Source: Symsagittifera roscoffensis (lineage: Eukaryota; Xenacoelomorpha; Acoela; Convolutidae). From it: a DNA stretch of 64,000 nucleotides. The stretch is from assembly GCF_963678635.1 (NCBI RefSeq), contig NC_087067.1, forward strand, positions 1,796,001 to 1,860,000, read 5' to 3'. Position numbers and translations under genes: made by a program. A model generated the notes under the pieces. The model made no database searches and was not told where the DNA came from. It saw only the letters and a program-made list of their open reading frames with translations. Numbering within the stretch: the first letter of the stretch is position 1; the number at the start of each line of letters is the position of its first letter. Below, piece after piece: positions 40,791 to 53,855 of the stretch.

Positions 40791-41093
40791 GAATTGAGTT
40801 TGAAAGCTGAAGAATTAAATGACAAATTGAAGGCTTTGCAGCAAAACGCAGCTCAAATGGAACCTTCGGAACAAAAAACGTTACTCGAAGCCAAAGTCAA
40901 CCGCCTATTAGATCAACAGAAAGACTTGCAATCTAAGTGCAGTGACGCGCTCGAAAGCGCTGCTAAGACTGCAGAAGATTTGAAAGTCCTGAATGAGAAC
41001 CTGGTAGTTTCTGAAAAGAAGATCAAAGATATTTTGAACAACGAAATGCCAGATCCAAAATTAGCAGCACAGACAAGATTGGAAAAATTAGCG
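40791..41093 (+). CDS. Rod gene exon 14 of window
   Basis: 303 nt, phase 0/0; acceptor TTTCTATTTAG|GAATTG, donor TTAGCG|GTAAGT. Long helix, ELSLKAEELNDKLKAL. Confidence 0.85.
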
Positions 41094-41294
41094 GTAAGTT
41101 ACGAAAAAGCATCTGAATTTGGATTACCAAATCAATTATACGTTTTAGTTCTTGATTTTCTTGTAATGTGGTGGATCTAGGATTTTCTAAAGCTGTTCAA
41201 ACTGTTTTTGTTTGACCAATTACTAAAAAAAAAGACCCAGAATGACGTTTTTAGGCAGTTTTTGGAAGTCTTTGACCACAATTTTTTTTTTCAG

Positions 41295-41936
41295 GATATT
41301 GAAGATTTCACTACAGAACTTGAGAGAAAAATGAAGGAAATTTCTGACAAAACTTTGGATTCTGTGCGCAAATTGTCTCGACCCGACATCGAAAAACATA
41401 ACAAACACAAAGATTTAATCAAAACTCTCTTGGAAAATTTGAAATCAAAGCTAGTGTCGGAAAAGCGAAAAGCCAACAGTGCTATAGAGAAACGAGCTCT
41501 TATTGCAGAAAGTCTGGAAAACGCCAAAGAGTTCCAGAAACGATTCGAGGAGAATCTTAAGTTCGATTCGTTGCCGCTTGAAGTTTCTTCTCTGGAAACA
41601 ATTTTGGCCAAATTTCACTCAATGCAAGATGAGCTAAAACATCACGAAGAAAATCAACGCGAAAAGTTTCAACAAGCCAAGAAGTTCTTAGATCAAAATC
41701 GGGAGCCGTATGATGATGAAATTTCATTGGCGAATGAAGTTTTCGATGACTATCATAGTTGCAGTCAAGCGTTGGTCAACCAAATAAATGGGGCTGAGCT
41801 AGCTTTGAAGCAGAGAAAAGAATTGACCGCAACTTTGGATGCTATCGAAAACTGGTTGGGATCGACTAAAGAGTTCATGAAAGGCGTGGACCTCGGAGAT
41901 GCTTGCAAGTCGGAGAAGCTCGTGGAAAAACTTGAG
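41295..41936 (+). CDS. Rod gene exon 15 of window (largest)
   Basis: 642 nt (214 codons, about two spectrin repeats), phase 0/0; acceptor TTTTTTTTTTCAG|GATATT, donor CTTGAG|GTAACG. Contains LDAIENWLGSTKEFMKG, the best spectrin-type Trp motif in the window. Confidence 0.9.
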
Positions 41937-42972
41937 GTAACGTTATTTTTTATTTTAACTTGTGAACAACAGCTGTTCCCCGTAGCTTGTATGTTGTCTT
42001 TTACCTCATGAAAAAAGTAAATGGTCCTTATTTGTCCGTTATTGGCATTAAATTATATGCGAATAATTGAGCAGGGCATCCTAGAGAACCGAAGTCCGGA
42101 TCGGGTCTCAGTTAGACGCGCAATGAGGAGCCACCACGCTATTTGGAAGCCTAGTTCATGGCATCAATTAATATACGAAAAATTGGATCCTATTTAATTC
42201 CCCCTCCCTGTTAATTCCCCCTAACAGAGGGGAGGGGAAAGAAAGAAATAATTTATTTCTCAAGTCCGCCTTTTTCAGTAAGATCAGTTTAATTTAAATA
42301 TTATATCAATTCAACTAATGAGACTCGGAGGAATTTGTTACCATGATAAGCACCCGAGTTCTCTTGGTTGATGGATCGATCAGTCTTTCATAGGGTGTGG
42401 ATAATCATTACTTGGCAACAAAGGGTATTTTAGCGAGATCAGAAATTATTCCAGCAATTACAGAATGCTGCTGAGGAGTATGTCCAGAGATCCGTTGAGG
42501 TTGTTAAGTAAATTTGAGCTCACCGGAAAGAGTTTGAAAATTTTGTTCTATGAGCTAACAAAAGAGCTTCTGAGCGCGAGAAATACCTTAATATTTTTCT
42601 TTAATTTGTAATCGAATCAAAGAGGATCTAAGTGAAAGCGTTTCTATGAGTAGTTTTTAGCAACAGATTAAATTTTCATCTATTACGGGTAGAAGAAAAA
42701 AGTCTCGACACTGAAAAATTTTTATGGTTGGACTCTTAAATCAATTTAAATGATTCGGTTCAAATAGGTTTTAGGTATATTTCAAACTATCGGTTCAAAG
42801 AGTTTACCATTTTCCGTGACACAATCTTAAGCGGAAAAAATGACAATCATGTGAATTTTTGCGTCTCTTTTTTCCTGGATACTTAAAAAGAAATTTAATT
42901 AAAATACAAAACTTGCTTTTTAAAATGTAAAAGGTCAAATTTCATACCAAATTATTGTTTTTCTTGTTTAAG
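41937..42972 (+). other. Intron 15-16
   Basis: No recognised element. A CCCCCTCCC block and its complement near 42200-42235 could pair. Confidence 0.55.
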
Positions 42973-43284
42973 AAATTGAAATCTGAAATTGGTCATCAGA
43001 ACAAACTTTTGGACTCCGCAAATGACAAAGCCATGGAGATAGCAGCCACTCTACCCATGGACGACCAGGAAAGTCTGGAAGCCCGTTTCGAAGAGATCGA
43101 TCTGGAAAACGTTGAATCTCAGTTGAATAAATTGAGTTCAAAGTTAACTAACAGTTTGAAAAACTTCAACACACTGAAACAAGGCGCAACTGAAAATGCT
43201 AAACGGTCTAAGGAGTTGGTCGACTATAAGCTCGAGTTTCCAATTTCGATCGAAGATGCGAAATATCAATTAGAAACGGTTCAG
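42973..43284 (+). CDS. Rod gene exon 16 of window
   Basis: 312 nt, phase 0/0; acceptor TTCTTGTTTAAG|AAATTG, donor GTTCAG|GTAAGT. Helical, KLKSEIGHQNKLLDSAN. Confidence 0.85.
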
Positions 43285-46200
43285 GTAAGTGCTCATTTGG
43301 ATACTTCGTTTTGGCGCCGACCACTGAAGGTGTTACGGAACTTTAAATTTAAGTGTCGTTTTTCCAGGCAAATCAAAAGCAAGTCTTAGTAATTGTGCGA
43401 GCCCATATTGAAGCGCTATGAAGATTAGAGATGAAACAAGACTGCTCGTATATGAGAGCAAAACCCTGAATGTTCCCACTGTCCCTTAATTAATATCGAA
43501 TAGTTTTTGGGAAGAGAAAGTATTGAAAACCTATATATTTTGGACAATATCAAAGTGTACATTTCTGACTTGTACGAAATTAATACGACCGATCTGATTA
43601 GCTAGCCTCAACTCAATTTGTAACGATTTTGTAGTGCGGGATAATTCGCCACGCATAAATAATTCGCGTAACGCTCTCAGCAATATGAAAAAATTCTTCA
43701 AAGCGCGCATAATTTAGTCCAGAACATGGCAAATTTGCCAATTTTCCAACCCCAAGAACTGTACAAAAAATAATCGGAGGTGAAATATCTTTATACATTT
43801 GAACTCAGGAAGTCGATATCGTCAATTGTGTATAAAAAAATTTTGTTGAAAATTTTCGTTTTGATCGGTGAAACTTGACTGAATAAAAAAGCCACACCGA
43901 GCATAAATATTAGGTTTTCTTCGAAAGTCAGAACAATAAAAAAATCTAGGTCGATGATTACGTATATAATTAAATTAAGTTAAATCTTTTAATTGATTTT
44001 TCACAAAGATAGCTGTGGTTGGAACATCTATGCCACCAACTACTTTTATTGTTTCGACTTTCGAAGAGAATGAAGGAATATTTGTGCTCGGGGCGTTTTT
44101 AGATTGATTTTGACTTTTTAACTAAAAGTTTTTGACGGATTTTTTAAAATCATTTGAAAAAGATTTTTCATCTGTGATCATTTTTTTGTTAAGTTCTGGG
44201 GGTTTAAAGATTGTCGGTTTGGCCAATTCGGGGTAATTAACGCGCGGTATATTTCGTGCTATTAATGCAAGATTCAATCCTTCCGAGAAATTGTTCCATA
44301 TTGAATTGAGGCATGCTGTTTAATATTTTGTTGGTTGCTTACTCTTCAGCCCCATGTTATTTAACCCCCTATGGTCACACTCCCTATTTTATAACCCCGT
44401 AACAAGATAACCCCACAAAGTTTAACCCCTTGTTACCCTTATACCACCGATAATTTCTTTCATATTAAAACTCCAATTAAGTGTGCTAATTGAGGCCAAA
44501 GAATTTTTTCTTAATTCACTTGTTGAATTTAGTCGCTCAAAAATATCAAGATTAAGCATTTGAGCAATTGTAATAACCCAGCCGTCGCAACCGCAATTCA
44601 GGCCATAACAGATGACCTTGCCATTCACGAGAGAATTTTTTAACTCGGCGACCCTGAAATGCTACGTGTGATAGAAAACTCAAATACTTGTTCACCTTAT
44701 ACATGTTAGCCTTTCAGGTACAATCAAAGCTAGAATATATGCTTTCCTACCGAATAAAACGGAAAAAAAAATCCTGAGAAGCCCTTAAAATTTCAGCCCC
44801 TGATAGAAGACCTCAAAAACGTTGCAGGTTTTAGAGCAAGTCGCTATTCAAGCGTTTCAAAAAAGTTCCCCGAGTCAAAGTAGTCGGGATGTTTCTTTCA
44901 TTTTTCACAAAAATGAGAAAATTCCCGGAACGCATTACAAAAGGAATCTGAAATAAACCACAAGTTTAATTTAGCTCTTCAAATATTACCCTCTCTGGTT
45001 TTTGGAATTAAAAAAAATAGGAAATTCATATATTAAAATAGTCAAAGAAAATCAAATGGCAAGCGATCGCGCCAGAGAAGAGTTGGAAAAAATTCAAAAA
45101 AGGTGATGAGTTCTGCCTTTATTTTGGATCCAATCACTTCAAAAAATTCGTCAATTGAAAAAACTTATTTCTACCTCCAGTATTGAATCCAAGAGATGCA
45201 GCATCAACTGGTTTGGCAAGAACAACAAACACTGTAGAAGGCTGTCATTATGACATACAGTTATATTTCAGTGGATGGCATCCCAGTATATGGAAAGTAA
45301 TCGCAAACTTGCAAAAAAGTTGTTTCCATTGAAAAATGCAGTTTTTATAACGGTTCGAGTAGGCACCAATCTACAAAAAAGAACCAGGTCTCAAACGAGA
45401 AAGCGCAGAATATTTTGAGTGTATACGAAGAAAATAACTGATTCGGATTGCTTACGCGCTAAAGCGAATTTAAGTTAATTATTTGTTCATTTGTTCTATG
45501 TATATATTTATGCAGTAAAATTTTGTTTAATTCTTAACTTTTTGAAAAAAGAAGTCGCCTTGCAGCGTCCCGAAGACGTAAAAAAACGCATTGTCGTGAC
45601 TTACATTTGAAAAATGCTGTCTTTAGCAGTTTAATCCCGTAACGATCACTCCTTTGACGGGACGCTAGATTGGGGCTAAGGGCTACCAAACCCTGTAGAT
45701 ACTTCGTTGCAGGCCGACAATTCAAAAAATGACAATTTTTAGATGGTTCAGAAAGTTAAATATGTTTCACTTTAAAATTATTGGTATTTGAATAAAGCAT
45801 TGATTAGATCAAATTGTTGGTAACAACCAGTTTCCGCTCCGTATTTCATATACATTCATTCAATTATTCTATTATTGGCAGGGAAGTTTTCATGATCACG
45901 TTCAATTTTGGAAAAAAATTAATCTCGGGCTAGTAATTTGAATCATGCTGCTCAGATTCGTTTTCAAGTTCATGTTAAAGTCAGATCAAAGTCTAGACTA
46001 TCGGTAAGGTCGTTTCTGTTCAAATCTAAACTGCATTTAGCAGCGTGCATGTTGTTCGGTTTTGTTTCGGGTTGTTTTTGCATTTAAAGCCTTGATGCTT
46101 ACCGACGCTTTGGTTCCGAATTGCTTTCAAGTAATTTTCACTTTGATTCTAACAATTCGTATTAAAAGGAGTTAAATTGTAGTGAGGTTATGCAATTCTG

Positions 46201-46630
46201 GGGTTCTATTGGAAGGGCTAAGAAAAGAAGTTTAAAACACGGGGTTGTAAGCTTGGGAACCTGTTTTGCTATGTGCGAAATGTGTTTTTTTTTGTACTTT
46301 GGATAGCGTGTGGGGGATTTTTCGAAAAATTCTTCCATTTTTTAAAGGCGATCCTTACTTCATAGATAAAAAATGCAGTCGGAACATTCAGGGCTTCGCC
46401 TTGATACAAGCATTCTTGTTTTAAACTTTATTTGTGATCATCGATTTATGACAGCATAAAAAAGTTAAATAATGTTTCTCGGAATCAATTTTAATAAATT
46501 GTCATCAACTTGAATTTTTGAAAAAATTTTATCTTGTAATTTTTGACCTAAACTGGAGTCATTTAATTTACATTTTCACAAATAACACCATGTATTTTTA
46601 TTGAAATATTGTAAAATGCTTATATTTTAG
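43285..46630 (+). other. Intron 16-17
   Basis: Contains dispersed repeat family 1 copy 2 and four TAACCCC boxes at about 44353-44430. Otherwise AT-rich with no credible ORF. Confidence 0.6.
43515..43930 (+). repeat. Dispersed repeat family 1, copy 2
   Basis: Diverged copy of 23035-23400 with small indels. Confidence 0.7.
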
Positions 46631-47117
46631 ACAAAGATTTCGGATCTTGATTCGCTCGCCGATGAAAACGAAGAACTTGTAAAGATATCTGAACAGTTGA
46701 AAAAAATAGCAAACCAAAACTCATCGAAAGCTATATCTGATCTAATGAACGGTTTGCAATCACAGATGCAAAACAGTAAAGAAAAATTAACAGAAAATCT
46801 TAAGTCATGCCAAGAAAATCTGCAGCTTTGGAGCGACTATTGGGCGTCCATTGAAAAGTTCGAAGAGCGTCGAAAAAAAGTCGAGTCCGAGTTGTTTGAC
46901 CTCGATGAAGCTTTGCCGAATAAAAGTGTTCTGAACTCGGCTAATGAACTTCGAGATTTAATGAATGATAGTGACATTCTGGATAATATCAGCAAGTTTA
47001 CGGAGGCATTGTGTCAGCGTGTTCCGGATAAGAAATCGCGGGATCATTTGATGGACGTTGACAATAAGCTGAAGAACAGTGAAAACGACCTTGTCAGTCG
47101 TCTAGACAGTTTAATAG
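46631..47117 (+). CDS. Rod gene exon 17 of window
   Basis: 487 nt, phase 0 in, 1 out; acceptor TTATATTTTAG|ACAAAG, donor TTAATAG|GTACTC. Contains NLQLWSDYWASIEKFEE, with paired Trp in a repeat helix. Confidence 0.9.
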
Positions 47118-47366
47118 GTACTCTTAATTTCTTGATTTCCATTTTTTGCTTTCTAAAGCAACCATAAAATTTGAATAAAGCTTAATTTTGAAGAAACCAA
47201 AATCTCATCAGAAGTCCAAAATTTAAATGACTATCTAACGATGAAATTGATTTAAAAAATGTATTTTGTTCTCGATTTGGATCGCTGTCTGAAATTAAGT
47301 TCACTCCCGTTTTGGAAACAATCTGTTTTTCTTTCAGTGAAATGTTTGCTGTATTTTTTTTTGCAG

Positions 47367-47696
47367 ATGAAACATCGCACAGTTTAATGTGTGAAGAAGA
47401 GATAGTTGTTCAAGCGGAACAATCGAAACATACTCTGAATGCAATCAACGAGCAGCTTTGTTCACTACCTGTAGCCGAAGACGACTTAGAAACAGCCGAG
47501 CAGTCAGTGGACGACTTGCTTCGCTCGCTCCAATTGGTCGACCAAACAGTTGAATCGCAGAAGACGAAGATGAACCAAAATCCGAGTCGATTCAAGAACC
47601 CGAATGTACTCAAAAGTCACGAGGATTTAAAAAGCAAACAAAATGAAATTCGAGCTATTTTGAATGAAAAAGCAACTGTAGTCAACAAAGAAAAAG
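47367..47696 (+). CDS. Rod gene exon 18 of window
   Basis: 330 nt, phase 1 in, 1 out; acceptor TTTTTTTTTGCAG|ATGAAA, donor AAAAAG|GTACAA. Helical, VVQAEQSKHTLNAINEQ. Confidence 0.85.
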
Positions 47697-50600
47697 GTAC
47701 AATTTAAGTTTTTTTTAATACATTAAGACGGTAAATTCAGTTTGAAAAAACATTTTCTTAACTGGAGTGGATTTAAGGGGGGATGGGTGGGCGCCCTTTT
47801 TCAGGTATTTGACCCTCTGCCAACCCAAAGGGTCCTCTTTGATACTATTTTACGACATTCATTTTCGTCCCACGGACTTTATAATTTTTAATTATTCAAG
47901 AGTCGGCAGTACATATCAATTTTGAGGGGGGAGAGGGCGGCAGAAAGTGCAAGTTTTTTAGTCATAAGCCTCCAAATGTGCCCAAAAGTATCAATTTTTT
48001 CAAAAGTCTGTCTAAAAGGTAGAAAGTTAAAGCGCAGATTTGTAAAAATCCCTCTCCGAGATCCGCTCTTGATTTTAAATGAAGGTTGATTAAAAGTTTT
48101 TGCAGCTAATGCCTTAAATAGTATCAAATGCAAATATTATATTCAACTTGTTCGAATTAGAAGCGCTGTCTTAATTGATGTTCTTGCAAACTCGTTTAAT
48201 AATCCAATTTTCTTACATGCCCTAGATAGCCCCCGTAGATAACTTTGTTCACAGGATGACTGAAATTTTGGTCATATCTACCTTTGTCAACAAACAGAAG
48301 GATTGAGAACAGGCAATTTTTGAGGATGTCTGCATTTTAAATGCCCGTTTCATTCGAAATTTTTAAGTGTTGGTTGCAAATTTACCACTTCCGGTTTCAG
48401 TATATCAGTTTTTTTTCTCCTGGTTCGGCCTAAACGGTTTTGGCTTATAATTATCGGCTTGAGAGGTTTGATGAGCAAAAATTTTAGATCGAAGTGTTCT
48501 GAGTGGGATATAAAAACTTCCGGCGCAACCTGTGTCTGCTCAAGAGTTTTCGGCTTTATTGAGAGTAATGCACATAGTGAAGACTCTTATATAGGTCTTG
48601 CTGATTTTTGTTTGTTTTTTTTTCAGTCGCGAAAGTCTCTAATAATTAAGACGTGCATTCATACGTATTGATGCATTGATGAATGCACTTAGGTATATAT
48701 GCACTTTTTGAATTCAATTAAAATTCATCTGCTGAAAGTGACGCAAGTAACACTACAAATACTAGCGTGGAAATGGCGTTAAAAACGTGAACGATTTCTA
48801 GTTTCGAAGGTGGAATTTAATTTTTAGATTTCCAGCGGAATAAAAATTTACCTATTGATCTAGTTTTCTCTAGCTGGGTTCATGTTATCAAAAAAGCGTC
48901 TATCATACATAAATTGTTCTAGAAACTCAACGAGCTTAAAGGGCATCTATTTTTTTTCATTGAAATTCGAAAGTCAGTGTTTTTTATGTTTACTTGCGTT
49001 CATTACTCTTTTCCAATATTCGATTGGCTATGTTAAGTTTTGTTTCAATTCTTATTCAACATTCATTTTTCCTAGTTTTTGGCATAATTTTATGAAAAGA
49101 ATTTTCATTCAAGACAAAATCAAGACAAATTTAGGAATGTTTTTGGTAGATCAATTTTTTCGATACTTTTTTTACGACTCTCCCCTCTATTGTCGTATGT
49201 CAACCCTGTCATTTATAGGTTTCATCGCTTGTAGTGTTATATTTTGCTTCGCCTCTCTCTGTAAAGTTTCTAGAGAACTTATTTCAGTTCCAATCTTATC
49301 GATATTTTCGCAAAGTTAATGTTTTTTGGAGAAAAAATATTTGAAGTTTTTTGTTCGTTTTGTCCGTTCATCTGCAAGTAGAGAGAGTGATTCAATTTTC
49401 TATTGCAAGTAGAACAAAGCTCTACTTTGCCTCTGAGTCCAATATTGTAATATTTCAATTATCGTTTCAGAAATATTTGGTTAATGAAGCATTCTTTGAA
49501 TTGGATGATAAAAGTGATTACTGTAAATTAAAACGGACCTGCTGACTAAAAGAATCAGCATTTAAATCGGCGTTTTTTTCCTTTTTTTTAGCCAGTAGCA
49601 GCTATTTCGGGTCCGTTTGAACATCAAATGTAATGAATGTTTCAGTATGGAAATGCCATGCAATAAGCTGATGCCTTTTTGGTATTCTGCCAAATCATTT
49701 TTTTTTCTAAATTGGAAGTTTTTTAACAAATGAATTTTATAATATTGTGGCTGTAAAATTAAACTATTATGGTAAGCATTTTACCGTTAAAATGACCCCA
49801 AATGTTTTTTAAAAAAAAAATTGACCGTCAAAATAATTGTTTTTGTTCGTAATTTCAAAAATTAACAAAATTATCCATTATTTAATTGCTATCAGATGAT
49901 CAGTTTAGTGTTGTGCATCGGCCTTTAAAATGAAGAAGTGTTCAAGAACTTTATTTTTAAAAAGTCTTCTTATATCGGCATTTTTCTTGCTAGATGATTA
50001 TTAGTTAAAATTTGTTTTTCTAACCTTAAAATTTGATGTTTCCACTAATTCTGATTTTAAGAAAATTAACTTTTGTTTTTTCAAGAAGTCGATTTTTTGT
50101 TGTTACTGTTTTTGTGGTTTTTTAAACATCAAATACTATTATTGAGTTTAGCCCGTGCTACTGATTTGTGCTGAATCTTCAAAACTAGTTTACGTCTAAT
50201 TTGTTCATTTAAATATATTTTTTCTATTATTAAATTAACTAGCGGGTAGAATTTCAGTAGGCGCGCAGAGGCGCCTTTTGTCTATCCTTTTTCAATTTCT
50301 TGTACTGAACGTATTGATTTTATCTAGTTGAAAATAAACGCACTTAGTTGGAAATAAATTGATAGTTTTTGTTTGTTGTTCCGACCATTGAAAATGGGGA
50401 TGAACTTTGGATTTGGGTGCGTTTTAGTTTTTTGTTTCCACGCAAAATCAGGTACCAAAAATCATCGGAATTGGTCGATTCTTATATCATATCAAAGTGC
50501 TTTCAGCCGTAGCTCGAAGGACATTAAATTTTTTCCAAAACATTTTCCAGCCAGTGTCGAGAAAAACCATTTGAATTTTTTGAAAAAACAGAAGAAAAAC

Positions 50601-50720
50601 TTTCTGGTAGTTTCTTTTTAAGTATGGTGGGAGCATTCTGTGCTACCTAGGCAGCAACTGGCTATCCTTGTTTCAATATTATTTTGGATAGATCATTATT
50701 TTCTTCTTCATTTATTTCAG
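47697..50720 (+). other. Intron 18-19
   Basis: Holds a diverged relative of the 53185-53621 element (about 47770-48010), dispersed repeat family 3 (48775-48880) and short repeat copies. No coding signal found, although a few Phe/Ser/Cys-rich + strand frames occur near 48882-49545. Confidence 0.6.
48775..48880 (+). repeat. Dispersed repeat family 3, copy 1
   Basis: Shares GGAATTTAATTTT..AGATTTCC, CAGCGGAATAAAAA and CTATTGATC.AGTTTTCTCT with 52835-52940 in the same order. Confidence 0.65.
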
Positions 50721-50863
50721 AACAAGCGGAGCAGTTTAAGAAGAAAGCGAGGGAGTTGCGAGGAGAGATCGAGAGGAAGAGTGGGGAGGTTGAGAACCTG
50801 CATAGACTCATGCTCTCAGACACCTCTGCAGAGAACCTCTCTCTGGTCAAGGGACACCTCCAG
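50721..50863 (+). CDS. Rod gene exon 19 of window
   Basis: 143 nt, phase 1 in, 0 out; acceptor TTTATTTCAG|AACAAG, donor CTCCAG|GTATTG. Helical and Arg/Glu-rich; higher GC than its neighbours. Confidence 0.85.
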
Positions 50864-51161
50864 GTATTGTTTCGTAGCTCTTCTTCCTTGTACACAATCC
50901 CTGGCTCTTTTTCCTAACCCCTCCCCCACCCACGTGCAAACATTTACAAGCTATTTTTTGTTCACATTGTCCGATTGTTACAAAAATTGGTATGCGAATT
51001 AATTAGGCGATGACAAACGTATTTGGTCTTCATACGTGACCCTATTAGAACGACACGTATAATCGCAGCAACTCGTGCAGTAAATTCGTTTTTTGTTATT
51101 GTTTATATTGTCGATTGTGCCACATGTAAATTTGCTCAAGCAAATTAAAGTCTTTTACTAC

Positions 51162-51192
<31 letters not shown>

Positions 51193-51858
51193 GCTACTAC
51201 TACTACTACTACCCTGGTAACATTGTAAAATTTATGCTTATGTGAGGTTGTGAAAACGGAAAAAAAGTCCAATCCCTCCTCCCCCTTTGACATTACGTAA
51301 ATTTTCATCTGTATTTAAAAAAACGATATGTACAAATTTTGTTACCAATTTACCCCTTTAACAAGGTTGGCTGGTAATTAACATGATCTGAAGTTTAATT
51401 TCTTCTTTCTTAATTAATTTCATCGGCAAAAGATTTTGAAGTTTTCGTCGATAAAACTCATAAGAACCTACGTGCAATATTCGTATCTGTTTTTTGGAAC
51501 TAGCAAAAAATCTCCTTCCATTTAAGGAGCAGACAGATCAATGTGGTAGATAAATAATAACCATAACTAGGGTGGAATTTGAAACATCAACCTACTGATT
51601 TCAAGTTGGATGCTTCAGTGCCATTAAAAAAAAATGCGCCAATAAGACCAGTATTTTTTGGTACATATTAAAAATTGAACTCCTATAAATCTGAGCAATA
51701 GCTAAAGGTAGTTGCCAGTCTTAAAGTTTTTCTATTTAGAAGGTCAAGTTTTATGTTTTATGTATTAAACTTGTTTTTTGTCAGTTTCTTGTCGATAAAA
51801 ATCTATTAAAAAATGTAGATAAAAAAATCTATATTTGAGACTCTTCGTCTAATTTTAG
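50864..51858 (+). other. Intron 19-20 with trinucleotide microsatellite
   Basis: Apart from the microsatellite at 51157-51212, nothing recognised. Confidence 0.6.
51157..51212. repeat. (ACT)n microsatellite
   Basis: About 18 triplets with two interruptions (AAT, GCT), directly after AAATTAAAGTCTTTT. A short repeat after such a tail is typical of some non-LTR retrotransposon 3' ends, which may be its origin. Confidence 0.9.
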
Positions 51859-52147
51859 AAATCCAACGGGGAAATGGAGCGCTTGCTTGAGCAACTTAAA
51901 AACCTGGAGAGTTGTCCCGTTTCTAAGAAAGTCAAGGAACCTATACTCAAGGAGCTGCGAGACCAGCTGTCGATGACTCAATCGATGCAAGGAAGCGGCG
52001 AACAGATTTTGGACAAAGTGTCAGATTTGATGGAGGAATTCAAGAATAACTGCAATGAAGTGAGGGGTTTGTGCGAAGAGGCGAAGTCGATTGCACCAAC
52101 ACAACCGGTGGCTTCCTTGGATTCGAACACCTTGCATACGTTGACCG
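51859..52147 (+). CDS. Rod gene exon 20 of window
   Basis: 289 nt, phase 0 in, 1 out; acceptor CTAATTTTAG|AAATCC, donor TTGACCG|GTATGT. Helical, NGEMERLLEQLKNLE. Confidence 0.85.
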
Positions 52148-52834
52148 GTATGTATGTACTGACCTGGGATCTTGTTAACTATTTCCAACCCCTTTGCAAA
52201 AGAGAGGAAATTAGTTACAAGGTGCATAATTCGTTTATATTTGATTGTTCAATTCTTTCTTAATTGCGCGGGGAGGGGGGATTTCGTTACAAGGTTTCAT
52301 AGGAAGGGAAATAGTTAACAAGATTCCTGACTTGCAGCCGTATAAGTTGTTTCAATGTTATCTGGAGAGAAATCCTTAATTATTTCAAACACAAGCTGAG
52401 ATAGTGTTATAATTCGAGTCAACTTTATCCAACCGAAGTAGCAAAACTCATTGCAAAGTTTCTACGTTCTGAAAACATGCTAAAGCAGGATTGGACTTGA
52501 AGGGCAGACTGAGGTTCCGAACCCCGAGAGAAGCCATTTTTCAAGATTCGTTTTCATTGAAGCTTATTTCCGTAATTTCTTGCATTTCAGAGCTCTTCTG
52601 CTTGTGTTTCAAACGATTGGCTTTTTAAAGTGTAAAAGGTTGAAGCAATTTTGACTTATATAGTTCTGGATGGTATTTTTGTTTGTTTGTTTTTCAGGAA
52701 AAAGTCTTAAAATTTGTTCACGCTCAAGTTTGATTTTTCGCGGTTTGACTTGTGATTTCTTTTTAAGTTCAGTTCATTTTCATTGTTAAATAAACGCAAA
52801 CTCTACTATCGAACAGCAAAAGTGTAAAGGTCAC

Positions 52835-52940
52835 GAAAAACGCGATCGACTTCTAGTGACGAAAATGGAATTTAATTTTCAGATTTCCCACAGCGGAATA
52901 AAAAAATTATCTATTGATCCAGTTTTCTCTAAACTTAACA
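52835..52940 (+). repeat. Dispersed repeat family 3, copy 2
   Basis: Same block order as 48775-48880. A related GTCTCTATCGAACAGCAAAA block lies near 240. Confidence 0.65.
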
Positions 52941-53184
52941 AAACAAGTGCCAAACATAACCAGTATTTGAAACGAAGAGTTTAAAGGTGATATTTTTCTC
53001 CAAAATTTGAAAGTTGAAAAATGTTTTTGAAAATTTTCAATCAACTGCTTTTGGTTTCCTTGTATTTTTACATTTTTCCAACTATCTGTTGGTTATCTTT
53101 AAAATTCCTTCTGGTAAATAAATAAGGGTTAGAAGAAGTTATTACTGCCACAATTTTACATCGGTTGCGAACTATGATATTGAG

Positions 53185-53621
53185 CAGGGGCGGGCTTACG
53201 GGGGGTGGGGGTCCGACGCTCTCCCCCCTCAAGGATTCGATCTACTCACCAATCAACGGGTCCCCCCGTTGGTATTATTTTATGAAATCCATTTTTGGCG
53301 GCCGACCCTAAATTTTTTCAAAAAACGCCCTGGGCACCAATACATTTTTAGTTTGAAGGGGATCGCGCTCCGCAATTTTTTTTGGTCAAAAATTTTCCGA
53401 AAGTGCCCAAAATCGGCATTTTGACCTGTTTGTTTTTCAAAAATTTGAATTTTGCCTGTGACGCAATTTTTTTTTTGTCAAAATAGGGACTTTACAGTGT
53501 TCTGGTAGCGCTCGGAAAATCAATTTGGTCGACCAAAAATATGTTAGACAAAATTTACGACATTGTTTTAAAAATCAACACCCCCCCCCCCCTCGTCGAG
53601 AAAACCCTAGATCCGTCCCTG
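53185..53621. mobile_element. hAT-like MITE, 437 bp
   Basis: Ends CAGGGGCGG...CCGTCCCTG are imperfect inverted repeats. The flanks ATATTGAG and TTATTGAG form a 7-of-8 matching 8-bp duplication, the hAT size. No transposase. Confidence 0.65.
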
Positions 53622-53698
53622 TTATTGAGATTTGAGACAATTCTTGTTTTAGTAAGTTATCAATGCTTATATTAATAAATTTGTTGCCTTTTTTCTAG

Positions 53699-53855
53699 AA
53701 AAATTGAACCACTTCAAGAATAAGTTTGACGCTGCAGTGCCTCTGTTGGATTCGTGTGACAGTTTGAGGGATAAAATAGAGCGTCTTTTGGGCGAAGGAG
53801 TCAACATGGATGACGTCAGATTAGAGACATCTGAAAATCACGCTGAGTTCGACAG
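53699..53855 (+). CDS. Rod gene exon 21 of window
   Basis: 157 nt, phase 1 in, 2 out; acceptor CTTTTTTCTAG|AAAAAT, donor GACAG|GTCAGA. Encodes EKLNHFKNKFDAAVPLL; short ORF-scan methods would miss it. Confidence 0.8.

Larger units (their letters stand above)
52148..53698 (+). other. Intron 20-21
   Basis: Holds dispersed repeat family 3 copy 2 and the hAT-like element. Confidence 0.6.

Noticed and set aside
44353-44430. Internal telomere
   Set aside because: Boxes are interrupted and few; no uniform repeat array.
48882-49545. Possible + strand coding frames in intron 18-19
   Set aside because: Phe/Ser/Cys-rich translations typical of T-rich intron, with no phase-compatible splice sites and no helix pattern.
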